Part shown: positions 35,839 to 44,106 of the stretch, piece by piece
Position numbering within the stretch: position 1 is the stretch's first letter
Layout: each line of letters begins with the position of its first letter
Origin: Pseudobdellovibrionaceae bacterium
Lineage (GTDB): Bacteria > Bdellovibrionota > Bdellovibrionia > Bdellovibrionales > UBA1609
Length of the DNA stretch: 64,000 bases
Assembly (NCBI GenBank): GCA_947444305.1
Contig: CANEZP010000017.1
Span: forward strand, 1-64,000
Direction of reading: 5' to 3'
Translations under genes and position numbers: made by a program
The notes under the pieces: model-generated
Databases searched by the model: none
What the model saw: the letters and a program-made list of their open reading frames with translations, nothing else
What the model was told of the DNA's origin: nothing

Positions 35839-36432
35839 CTAGTTTTTTTCGGGATGCAGAAAAGTGACGGAACCGGGCTTCGCGTGCTCGGCGAGGTCTT
35901 GACGCGCCTTTTCGAGGCCGCTCGACATCATATCGTTGAGCTCTTCGGTGATGGCCTGTGCTTCGGCCAACTGGTCGGGCGTACCTTCAAAACCGGCGGC
36001 ACAGGCCAAAAGTAAAGACGACCCGCCTTGGATCTCGTCAAAGTATTGCATGTCGAACACGATGGAATAATCGTCGTCCGTAACCACGGCATCGGAAGCC
36101 GACGGTGACTCGATAATCTTCCACTCTTTTTCGGGGTATTCTTCGGAGGCGATGGCAAGCGATAATTCGCATAGATCGATGTTCTCGAAGTGATCACGCA
36201 GCCACTCAAGATTGCGAACCATGACCTCGCCCGTGATTAAGCTGAGTTTATATTCGGCGAGCGCTTGTTCGGGATCGTGTTCTTTCGCGTCTTCGTAAAT
36301 AAACTCAACCCGCTCGCGCCAGCGGTCTTTTAAGTTTTCGAGAGCTTCCGCGATGCCGGGATTTTTCAACTTTTTGAAGTCGTGAAACCAGAACATACGA
36401 AAATTAAACTGCTGGGGCGGAAATCGGTTCAT
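35839..36432 (-). CDS. Acidic cytoplasmic protein, function unknown
   Basis: A 197-residue protein with no signal peptide and a high Asp/Glu content. It carries a Trp/Phe-rich start (FRMFWFHDFKKLKNP) and a long helical part. I do not recognise the family. It lies 18 nt upstream of map on the same strand and is probably in the same transcript. Confidence 0.55.
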   Translation of the reverse strand: MNRFPPQQFNFRMFWFHDFKKLKNPGIAEALENLKDRWRERVEFIYEDAKEHDPEQALAEYKLSLITGEVMVRNLEWLRDHFENIDLCELSLAIASEEYPEKEWKIIESPSASDAVVTDDDYSIVFDMQYFDEIQGGSSLLLACAAGFEGTPDQLAEAQAITEELNDMMSSGLEKARQDLAEHAKPGSVTFLHPEKN

Positions 36433-36511
36433 GACTTTTAACTAGCCGGAATACACCTAAATGACAACGTCTGATCTCACGCGAGCACCGTGCCCGCGTG
36501 AGATTTTTGTC

Positions 36512-38899
36512 CTAATGCGCGCGCAAATCAAACCTGTCTAAATTCATAACTTTTGTCCAAGCCCGCGCAAAATCACGTATAAACTTCGTCTTGGCATTCG
36601 GTGAGGCGTAGGCGAAGGCGACGAACCGTAAATCGGAACTAGATCCGAAAATCAGGTCGTGCGTCGTCGCGGTCCACTTTTCACTCCCCGATTGACGATC
36701 TCGTCCGACAAAGACGCCGGGCTCGGTTTCGGACATGCTCCACACGGTCGAGGCATCCAGAAGCTGAATGAAGAAGTCATTCGTGAGAGTTCCGGGACGT
36801 GTCGTGAAAACGCCGTTCTTCGAACTATTGTAATTGGCGCCGAGCACGCGTAATCCGCCCGTAAGGACGGTCATCTCCGGTATCGTTAAAGTGAGTTGAT
36901 CTGCACGATCGACGAAAGCCTGCGCGGGGCTAAGATAATTCGAGTTCAGATCGTAGTAATTTCGGAAGCCGTCGTTAGTGACTTTCAAAAAGGCGAATGC
37001 ATTCTCGTCCGTCTGCTTTTGAACGGCATCGGTCCGGCCCGGTGTGAACGGGATTTTGATCGTTACGCCGGCGAGCCGCGCGGCCTCTTCGATGCCGTGG
37101 TCACCGGCGATGACGATGAGATCGGCGAGCGAAACCTTTTTGTTACGGGCCGTATTTGCCGAGTTGAAACGGGCTTGAATAGTTTCGAGTGCGGCTAAGT
37201 TACGTTGCAGAAGTTGCGGTTCGTTGACATCCCAATCTTTTTGCGGAGCCAGGCGTAGTCTCGCGCCGTTGATGCCGCCCTTCATGTCCGAACCACGATA
37301 CGTGGCGCCCGCCGCCCACGCGGTCTTCACTAGATCGGCGACTTTTAAATTTGCGGCGCGGATTTGCGATTTCAAATTAATCACATCGCGATCGTTGATC
37401 ATCCGGTAGGTCACCGCGGGCACCGGATCTTGCCAAATAAAATCTTCGCGCGGGAAATCGCGGCCGAGATAGCGGGTCTTCGGGCCAAGATCGCGATGGG
37501 TTAATTTAAACCACGCCCGCGCGAAGGCCTTCTCAAACTCTTTCGGATTATTTAAAAATTTAGTCGTGATGATCCGGTAGGCGGGATCGTCGCGAAGAGC
37601 GATATCCGTCGTTAACATCATAAGCGGCTCGGGGGCGGGCGTGTGCGCGCCGGGTGCGTGATTCTCGGGCGGCAAATTTTCGGCGAACCATTGGAACTTT
37701 CCACCGGGACCTTTTTGTAACACCCAATTGTATTTATACAGGTTCGATAAATATTCGTGCGTCCATCTGGTCGGCGCGTTGGTCCACGGGCCTTCGAGCC
37801 CACTGGTCACGGTGTCCTCGGCGTTGCCTTTGCCGCAAATATTCTTCCAGCCTTGCCCTTGATCTTCGACCGGCGCACCGGCGGGAGGCGGGCCCGTTAA
37901 ACACTTATCGGGATTATGCGCCCCGTGCGCTTTTCCGAACGTGTGCCCGCCTGCGATCAACGCCACCGTTTCTTCGTCGTTCATGCCCATGCGGCCGAAG
38001 GTGATGCGGATATGGTTGGCCGCAAGCAGAGGATCCGGCTTACCGTCGGGACCTTCGGGATTCACGTAGATAAGTCCCATCACGCTCGCGGCGAGCGGCG
38101 GCATAAGATTGCCGTTTTCATCGAAGCGGTGACTGTCTAAAAATTTATCCTCAGGGCCCCAATAAACTAAATCCGGAGACCAGTCATCGGTGCGGCCGCC
38201 CGCAAACCCGAGAGTTTGAAATCCCATATCGCGCATCGCTTCGTCACCCGCGAGCACCATCGCGTCCGCCCACGAGAGGTTGGGATAATACTTGTCGACC
38301 AGCGGTTGCAGCAGTAAGCGTGCCTTATCGAGGTTGGCATTGTCGGGCCAACTGTTCAAAGGCTCGAAACGCTGTTGCCCACCGTCGGCGCCCCCGCGAC
38401 CGTCGGCCGCGCGGTACGTGCCGGCGCTATGCCAGGCCATGCGGATGAAGAACGGCCCGTAGTGACCGTAGTCCGACGGCCACCAATCTTTCGACTCGTG
38501 CATTAATGCTCTTAAATCGCGGCGAACCGCTTTAAGATCTAACTGCGCAAAAGCCCGTGGGTAGCTGAAATCTTCACCGAGCGGATTTACTCCTTCGAGA
38601 GGTTTTAGCGCGGAGACATCCAACAAGTTCGGCCACCAAAAATCATTGGGCCTTGGTTTACCCTGCGCGTCCGTCGTTACGACCTTCGTCCCGGCTGACT
38701 GAACGTCGATTTTGGGAAGATAACGTTCCATCGGGGGCAAATTTTTATCCTGCGGTCGCAACGCCGAGTGCGGGGCCGTTGCGGGTGGCGCGCCTGATTT
38801 TTTGCCATACCCGGGCCAGGCCGCCGCCGTCACCGTGAAAGCAAAGGCCGATGTGGCCACCGCCCACCGAACTAATTTTGCGAGTTGAGCTTGCTGCAT
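36512..38899 (-). CDS. katG: Catalase-peroxidase KatG with an N-terminal export signal
   Basis: A 795-residue haem enzyme that destroys hydrogen peroxide and oxidises organic donors. All three adduct residues are present: Trp in RMAWHSAGTYR, Tyr in VMGLIYVNPEGP and Met in ITFGRMGMNDEE. The proximal His lies in LIAGGHTFGKAHG. The second, non-haem KatG domain is complete. The ~35 extra N-terminal residues (KLVRWAVATSAFAFTVTAAA) look like a Sec signal, so a periplasmic form like KatP is likely. GGAG precedes the ATG. Confidence 0.93.
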   Translation of the reverse strand: MQQAQLAKLVRWAVATSAFAFTVTAAAWPGYGKKSGAPPATAPHSALRPQDKNLPPMERYLPKIDVQSAGTKVVTTDAQGKPRPNDFWWPNLLDVSALKPLEGVNPLGEDFSYPRAFAQLDLKAVRRDLRALMHESKDWWPSDYGHYGPFFIRMAWHSAGTYRAADGRGGADGGQQRFEPLNSWPDNANLDKARLLLQPLVDKYYPNLSWADAMVLAGDEAMRDMGFQTLGFAGGRTDDWSPDLVYWGPEDKFLDSHRFDENGNLMPPLAASVMGLIYVNPEGPDGKPDPLLAANHIRITFGRMGMNDEETVALIAGGHTFGKAHGAHNPDKCLTGPPPAGAPVEDQGQGWKNICGKGNAEDTVTSGLEGPWTNAPTRWTHEYLSNLYKYNWVLQKGPGGKFQWFAENLPPENHAPGAHTPAPEPLMMLTTDIALRDDPAYRIITTKFLNNPKEFEKAFARAWFKLTHRDLGPKTRYLGRDFPREDFIWQDPVPAVTYRMINDRDVINLKSQIRAANLKVADLVKTAWAAGATYRGSDMKGGINGARLRLAPQKDWDVNEPQLLQRNLAALETIQARFNSANTARNKKVSLADLIVIAGDHGIEEAARLAGVTIKIPFTPGRTDAVQKQTDENAFAFLKVTNDGFRNYYDLNSNYLSPAQAFVDRADQLTLTIPEMTVLTGGLRVLGANYNSSKNGVFTTRPGTLTNDFFIQLLDASTVWSMSETEPGVFVGRDRQSGSEKWTATTHDLIFGSSSDLRFVAFAYASPNAKTKFIRDFARAWTKVMNLDRFDLRAH

Positions 38900-39176
38900 G
38901 ACGAAACTCCTTGTTGTTCATCCTCGCGACCGCAATCATTTGCGTGCCGACGCTATGAAAGTGGACCCGTTCATCTTATTCGTCGAGATAAGAGTCTCTT
39001 ACCGTTCCGTTAAGCCGTGCTTACTTGGCTCGGTAAGTTGCGATAAACCTCACCGTCATCCTTAAGTCGTAGGTGGCCGAATAACGTCACCCGACCGTCG
39101 AACCGGTGACTATTCCTGAGTCTGGGCCCGAATGGATTCGGTCTGGCGAGTTCGCGCTTTGCAAGTTTGTTCAGGC

Positions 39177-40538
39177 ATGCGCCTATCGTTGTTTTTAGTT
39201 CTCACGATTTTAGCTAGCCCGGCGTGGGCCGATCAATCTGCTTGTGGTTCAGCCGCCCCTGAGCATCGACTTGAAAAAGCCATTACGGACGCCAACGACA
39301 AAATCATTACGTGGTTGGCGAAGCGCTCGGCGCCTTTAGCGACGTGGGACCGCGCCATGTTCGGACCGACCTTGGACGGAACCTATTTTTACCGCCTCGG
39401 TGAGCAGGAGCAATGGGATGTCATGTCTCTAGGCGACCGGCTTATGGCTCGAAAAGAGGAGCTCAATTCGCAGGGCTTCCCGCAACCGAAGATTGACGAA
39501 CTCGAACTTGTTCTACTTGCGAACAATTCGGCACGCGCTATCGCGGCCCCTCAAGTCGTTCGCTGCGCTAAGCATTTTCCCGGCGGAGATGAGCGCATCG
39601 AGCTTACCGAAAGAGATCCGGTTTTCTTCTCATCGGTGGAAGAGACCAAAAAGTTCTTGCGGCCGTTTGAGCATGTTCTCGAATCCGCCGCGCCGCCGAC
39701 CTGCATGATGCTGAGTCACGGCAAATACCGCCACGAAGCTTTCGGTGCGGCGCCCGAACAATCGATAGGTCCTTTGTTTCCGATTATGAAATTCGAAGAT
39801 ATACCGGCATCGGTCAACCCCGGGATCATTTCTTACCTCCGTAATAAATTGAATTTTAAGGGCGTCATGATCACCGACTACGCGCTGATGGGTGCCTTTT
39901 TCGGAATTTTTAAACACTGGCCCGTCCATGGGGATATCACTAATCAATTTGGTCTATCTTCGGTTTACGCAGCGACCTACACGGGCATCGATTTGATACC
40001 CTCGGTTATCTTCAGAGATCCTTACACCGCAAAGGGTGTGCAAGGGTTAGAAAAAGCACTCGCCCAGATCGATCGCACGTCGCTGAAGGATTGGAATAAT
40101 CAACTCAACTTGTGGCTCCTGGATTTTTCGCAAAGAATCGGCGCTCCTTTATCCGTTGCCGATGTCAGCAAGCTTTCCCTCGTAACAAAGATTTATTTGA
40201 AAACGCCACCCTTCGCCGAGTCAGACGGCGCAAAGTTTGATTTTATAACAAAAGATTTACCGTTGAAGTTTGCCAAGCAGTTAAGAGTCTATGCTTTTGG
40301 TAAAGACATCTGGAATCGTTCGGGCGTGATGACCTTGTTGCAACGGCAGTACATCATCGAGAGTCTAACGGGCCGGTCCTTCGCGTTGCCGCCATCCAAG
40401 ACCGAAGACGAGAATAAGTGGTACGCGGATCTTTTTGCCGACGCTACGTTCAAACAAAGTTACGCCGAAATTAAATGGGACCAGCCACAGATGCTCAACG
40501 CGTTTTGCCGCGTGCTTGAAGACAAGCGAAGGCGATAA
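39177..40538 (+). CDS. Exported GH3 (NagZ-like) protein with altered active-site loop
   Basis: Start at ATG 39177 gives 453 residues with a signal peptide (MRLSLFLVLTILASPAWA). GH3 hallmarks remain: CAKHFPGG, CMMLSHGKYRH and ASVNPGIISYLRNKLNFKGV followed by MITDYALMGAFF, where Asp matches the nucleophile. The NagZ acid/base loop (KHFPGHGxxxxDSH) is replaced by KHFPGGDERIELTERDP, so the His-Asp dyad is missing. It may bind rather than cleave peptidoglycan sugars. About 150 residues at the C-terminus are not NagZ-like. Confidence 0.65.
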   Translation: MRLSLFLVLTILASPAWADQSACGSAAPEHRLEKAITDANDKIITWLAKRSAPLATWDRAMFGPTLDGTYFYRLGEQEQWDVMSLGDRLMARKEELNSQGFPQPKIDELELVLLANNSARAIAAPQVVRCAKHFPGGDERIELTERDPVFFSSVEETKKFLRPFEHVLESAAPPTCMMLSHGKYRHEAFGAAPEQSIGPLFPIMKFEDIPASVNPGIISYLRNKLNFKGVMITDYALMGAFFGIFKHWPVHGDITNQFGLSSVYAATYTGIDLIPSVIFRDPYTAKGVQGLEKALAQIDRTSLKDWNNQLNLWLLDFSQRIGAPLSVADVSKLSLVTKIYLKTPPFAESDGAKFDFITKDLPLKFAKQLRVYAFGKDIWNRSGVMTLLQRQYIIESLTGRSFALPPSKTEDENKWYADLFADATFKQSYAEIKWDQPQMLNAFCRVLEDKRRR

Positions 40539-40544
40539 CCCCCG

Positions 40545-41864
40545 CTAAACCTTCGGTGCATGGTGCAAGATATTTTTGAAACGGTCGTGGTAGGCGGAGT
40601 CGCCCATTTGCCCGAGCGCACCGGCACAAATGAACCAACTCGATAAGGTCTGTAAATCCTGAAACGGATTTGGCACCCACTTGGGACTTTTAATAAAGCC
40701 CTCTTTGTGGGCGGCGGTCACGTGGCCCATCTCGGAAAGCGCAAGCTTTCCGGAAAAAAGAAGTGGGAGACAGTCGGTGCGGTTTTTCGTCAAGCAGTAC
40801 TGTACGAAGTTAAAACATTCGATCAAACCACGAAGGTAAGCCACGTCTTTCGTGAAGGCTTGGCCCGTTGAAAGATCCGTACCGCGAAACGCACGCGACA
40901 TGAGTTGGAACGATTCGCCCTTATGGTAATTGAGACCACGTAAGTGTTCGTAAACCTCTTTCGGGCTGGCACCTTGCTCGGCCATGCCGACGTTGATGAC
41001 CCGGTCGGCTATCTTAAGCAAACGCTGAGGGTAGATACTATTCGAAAAAATCTCCATCAGAACGGCGAGGCCTTCTTGCGTGCTCGTACAGCGGGGGCTG
41101 TCGAAGCTAAGGAATTTGGCGTAAGGCTGCGCGCGGCCGTTGGTCCCGGTCGCGACGTGGGTGTAGGCTTCATGATAAATCAGCACCTGGATGTCGCGGG
41201 TTGAGAATAAAGCGTCCTTACGGAACTTGATTTTGCCGGCACCCGCCGCGGCGTTCGCGACGATCTTATCCGAAATTTGCAAATCGATATTCTCGAGCAA
41301 ATGCACTTGCCGAAAATGCGCTTTGATCAATTCGATCACCGCGGGCGCCGGGATGACTCGCTCGTCATCGAGACTTTGTTCCGGCGTAACGAGACGTACG
41401 ATCATTTTGCGTAAGGTTTTTGCGTACTCCAGAACCGTCGTGCCGTCCGAAAACAATTTATCCGAGGCCGAGCCCCACAAGGTGCGACTTTGCGGATAAA
41501 AATCTTTTGTCCCGATCGACGAAAGAAGGCGAGTGACTTCCTGGTAGTCCCCCGCCCGCCCGACCATCAAGTGCGCTACCGGAGAATCATCTCCCAGCAG
41601 CCGCCGGGTCCGGTGCTTAAATTTTTCGATCTCCCGCATCTTCTCCGTGGTCTCGAACTGTAAATTTCTTTTTGGGTAAAGATTGTCGATTTTAGAAGTC
41701 AGCCGCCCGCGCCGGTGAAACGAGGCTTCGTGTTCACGGTCCCACGCGACGTGCGACAAAATTCTAAGCGGAATTTGCGTGTTCCTAAGCTGCATCGAAA
41801 GCATCTTACAAGCTCGCCGGGCAGCACCTTTTGAATTTTGGGAGGCTTCCGCCGTAACTTGCAT
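40545..41864 (-). CDS. DUF1704 (QEGLA-motif, MATCAP-like) putative metallocarboxypeptidase
   Basis: Start at ATG 41864, with AAGGAT 6 nt upstream, gives 439 residues. The family signature is complete: IYHEAYTHVATGTNG (HExxTH zinc site) and, about 30 residues on, STQEGLAVLMEI, the QEGLA motif that adds the third ligand. The eukaryotic relatives MATCAP1/2 remove the C-terminal tyrosine or residues from tubulin; bacterial members are annotated only as flavohaemoglobin expression-modulating. The bacterial substrate is unknown. No signal peptide is seen. It converges with the GH3-like gene 6 nt away. Confidence 0.78.
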   Translation of the reverse strand: MQVTAEASQNSKGAARRACKMLSMQLRNTQIPLRILSHVAWDREHEASFHRRGRLTSKIDNLYPKRNLQFETTEKMREIEKFKHRTRRLLGDDSPVAHLMVGRAGDYQEVTRLLSSIGTKDFYPQSRTLWGSASDKLFSDGTTVLEYAKTLRKMIVRLVTPEQSLDDERVIPAPAVIELIKAHFRQVHLLENIDLQISDKIVANAAAGAGKIKFRKDALFSTRDIQVLIYHEAYTHVATGTNGRAQPYAKFLSFDSPRCTSTQEGLAVLMEIFSNSIYPQRLLKIADRVINVGMAEQGASPKEVYEHLRGLNYHKGESFQLMSRAFRGTDLSTGQAFTKDVAYLRGLIECFNFVQYCLTKNRTDCLPLLFSGKLALSEMGHVTAAHKEGFIKSPKWVPNPFQDLQTLSSWFICAGALGQMGDSAYHDRFKNILHHAPKV

Positions 41865-42026
41865 CTTTATCCTTCGTTGGGGACGGTGTGACCAATGCAA
41901 AGGTCAATCCACGCCCGTCGAATCCGAGATGCCGAAATTCACCCGTTGCCGGGTCATTGTTCCCCGGTCCGGGGGCAAATAGAAACGGCCACCCTAAAGT
42001 GGCCGCTTCATTCATAATGATTCAGC

Positions 42027-42512
42027 TTACGAGATCTTCACGTCTTTGAGTTCCTTTGGTTCCTCGTTTTTCGAACCTAGCAACTTGCTGAAAAACCCGC
42101 CCTTGCCGGATTGAATTTCAATCGTACGGGCCTTAGCCGATTCGGCCTTAGGGATTGCGATGTTCAGCACGCCGTCTTCGTAATGCGCTTCCACTTTCGA
42201 AGTGTCGATCGAATCCGGTAGCATAAACGTGCGGTGGTAGCTCGCTGTTCCGTAACTACCCTCTTGCCGGCTTCGCTCACCGGTGATCACCAGTTGGTTG
42301 CTTTGGACTTCAATCTTGATGTCTTCTTTTTTCACGCCGGGCATGTCGAAGCTCACCAAGTAATGATCGTTCGTGACGCGGATGTCACTTGAAGGCCGGA
42401 AGCCGACCGTGCTTGCGTAACTTGGCCGCAAGAGGCTGTTCACGATGCCGTCGAAATCGCCGATCATCTCATTAACTAAATCGCGAGAATAAAAAGGGCT
42501 TAGATGTCTCAT
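42027..42512 (-). CDS. Small heat-shock protein (Hsp20/alpha-crystallin)
   Basis: A 161-residue chaperone that holds unfolding proteins in an ATP-independent way. The alpha-crystallin domain runs from IRVTNDHYLVSFDMPGVKKE to YEDGVLNIAIPKAESAKART, with the usual GVLxIxIPK motif. A strong AGGAGGT precedes the ATG. The C-terminal tail is Lys/Glu-rich and lacks the classic IxI motif. Heat-type control is expected, but no CIRCE element was seen upstream. Confidence 0.92.
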   Translation of the reverse strand: MRHLSPFYSRDLVNEMIGDFDGIVNSLLRPSYASTVGFRPSSDIRVTNDHYLVSFDMPGVKKEDIKIEVQSNQLVITGERSRQEGSYGTASYHRTFMLPDSIDTSKVEAHYEDGVLNIAIPKAESAKARTIEIQSGKGGFFSKLLGSKNEEPKELKDVKIS

Positions 42513-42922
42513 TTATAACCTCCTAAAAGATGTCATCCAAACTTTCCGTAGTTACTTTGTGATCCGTTTTTTTACCGTCAAGGTGGACGGTTTTATTTTT
42601 CCTGTCTGGAAGGGAGATGGTGCGTTGGAGCTTGGCGGCGAAGTTTCGCATGAATGTCGGTATTTTGTGTTCTTCGGAACTGTGCTTGTAGGGAACCGTG
42701 TTTATAGGAATGTCAGTCTAAGCCCGACTTATCGCACCGCTTAAATCCTGGAATTTAAACGGTGCGATAAATAAATCCTGTTAAACCGGCATTACGGCGG
42801 GCCCAATCGCAAAGCTCCAATTTTAAAAGCGAAGATACATCCTGAATATCCATCTTATAGATACGCGCTTTGACCAACGCCCGCGCTTTTTAATATCTAG
42901 AAAATGAGATAGCTTCCCAACA
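42513..42922. other. Intergenic region between Hsp20 and the amidotransferase gene
   Basis: About 410 bp. A 61-codon frame (42559-42744) has no ribosome site and no family features, so it is not called. The main feature is the long hairpin at 42729-42770. Promoters for the divergent hsp20 and amidotransferase genes should lie here. Confidence 0.4.
42729..42770. terminator. Long imperfect hairpin
   Basis: TTATCGCACCG (42729-42739) pairs with CGGTGCGATAA (42760-42770). A further TTAAAT/ATTTAA segment extends the stem after one mismatch, leaving a 6-nt loop. The stem is 17 bp. No T-run follows. It lies between two divergent genes, so it is more likely a regulatory or remnant element than a plain terminator. 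Confidence 0.5.
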
Positions 42923-43450
42923 ATGAGGTCCCCTATTTGGCTGATTTTGCACGATCCGAAATCCACAACCGGTACGACGGAACGCTGGTGCGTGGAAAAG
43001 GGAATCGGATTTGAAATTGTGCAAGCGCCCGAACTAAAAACCGATGAGCTACCCGACGCCGCCATTATTTTCGGTGGAGATATGCAAGTTTGGGAAACCG
43101 AAAAATATCCCTGGCTCAGCCGCGAGAAAGCTTTCGTCGCGCAGATGCTCAATGCCGACAAACCGATACTCGGTCTTTGTTTAGGCGCGCAACTCATTGC
43201 CGAACAACTCGGCGGTGAGGTCACCGATATGGGCATGGACGTGATCGGCTGGTTCCCGGTCCAAACGGATGAGGAAACCATCCTCCCTTTTCATTGTCAC
43301 AGTTCAAAATTCAGCCTTCCGGCGGGCACGGTTCGCATCGCCGGTGATGAAATGATTAATCAAGGCTTTCGTAAATTCGGGCACCAGGTGGGATTGCAAT
43401 TTCACGCCGAGATGGACCGGCCGCGCTTGGCGCACGCGCTAGAAAAATGA
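42923..43450 (+). CDS. Class I glutamine amidotransferase, ends at an early in-frame TGA
   Basis: A 175-residue protein of the GMP-synthase-like amidotransferase type that strips ammonia from glutamine. It shows DAAIIFGGDMQVWE, the nucleophile elbow ILGLCLGAQLIAEQLGG (Cys) and GLQFHAEMD with the catalytic His and Glu. Family members are usually about 230 residues. After the TGA (43448-43450) the same frame stays open for 50 codons to a TAG at 43603, giving a plausible 226-residue full-length protein. The triad lies before the TGA, so the short form may be partly active. Confidence 0.78.
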   Translation: MRSPIWLILHDPKSTTGTTERWCVEKGIGFEIVQAPELKTDELPDAAIIFGGDMQVWETEKYPWLSREKAFVAQMLNADKPILGLCLGAQLIAEQLGGEVTDMGMDVIGWFPVQTDEETILPFHCHSSKFSLPAGTVRIAGDEMINQGFRKFGHQVGLQFHAEMDRPRLAHALEK

Positions 43451-43603
43451 AGCGCGCTGAAAGAAGGCCGCGTGCAAGAGCCCGCCGAGATCAATCTAGC
43501 GCTTGATCGAAAGATAGATAACCTTCGCGTTTGGTATTTTGGCCAGCTCGACGCTTGGTGGAACGCGCGCGAAATGTTTGTACAAAATCAATCCGGGGAC
43601 TAG
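43448..43603 (+). pseudogene. In-frame continuation of the amidotransferase gene past TGA
   Basis: The TGA at 43448-43450 is followed in the same frame by SALKEGRVQEPAEINLALDR, then KIDNLRVWYFGQLDAWWNAR, and a stop at 43601-43603. The sequence is protein-like and has the helical, Trp-rich character of the C-terminus of this enzyme family. Either a nonsense mutation, a sequencing error or recoding explains it. Confidence 0.55.
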
Positions 43604-43644
43604 ATAGCGTGAAGCTTTCACGATAACGAACCCTGGAGAACACT

Positions 43645-44073
43645 ATGAAAAGTAACTATGCTTTCGCCGCGATAATTTCCATTCTGCTCGCCGGTTTGAT
43701 GCTCCCGGCGCGGAGTGAGGCTTACGGCGACGACCGTTTTGAATTTACCCCCTGTGACCCTATCCCCTATCAGCCCTATTCTCGGCCGGATCCGGAACGG
43801 TGCGCCGCTTGGCGGGCGCGGGAAGAGGTTCGCCGGCAAAAAGAGTCGGCGGCGGATCGCAAAGCCAATCCTAAGTACTACCGTGGCCTCGCAATCATCC
43901 GCAGTCATCTCGCAAGCCAGGGTTACGATGCGTCTTCATATTCGATCATCGGCACGCACGTCGGCTTTAAAGGCGCAGACTTCAGCTGCACGATCACGGA
44001 TGTGGACTCTCTCGCGCCCGGACTCTCGTGCTATAAAAAACACTTCATGACGGGACCCCGATCTAGTGATTAA
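43645..44073 (+). CDS. Small exported protein, function unknown
   Basis: A 142-residue product with GGAG before the ATG and a signal peptide (about 1-26, ending SEA). The mature part has a Pro/Tyr-rich start (CDPIPYQPYSRPDPERCAAW) and four Cys in all, so two disulfides are likely. A middle basic helix is followed by FKGADFSCTITDVDS. No family recognised. It lies 33 nt upstream of the CNNM gene. Confidence 0.55.
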   Translation: MKSNYAFAAIISILLAGLMLPARSEAYGDDRFEFTPCDPIPYQPYSRPDPERCAAWRAREEVRRQKESAADRKANPKYYRGLAIIRSHLASQGYDASSYSIIGTHVGFKGADFSCTITDVDSLAPGLSCYKKHFMTGPRSSD

Positions 44074-44106
44074 GGTCGGTTAAGGACATTAGCACGTAGG
44101 GAGCAA

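Noticed and set aside
42559-42744. 61-codon frame between hsp20 and the amidotransferase gene
   Set aside because: No ribosome site, no family features, and it overlaps the promoter region.
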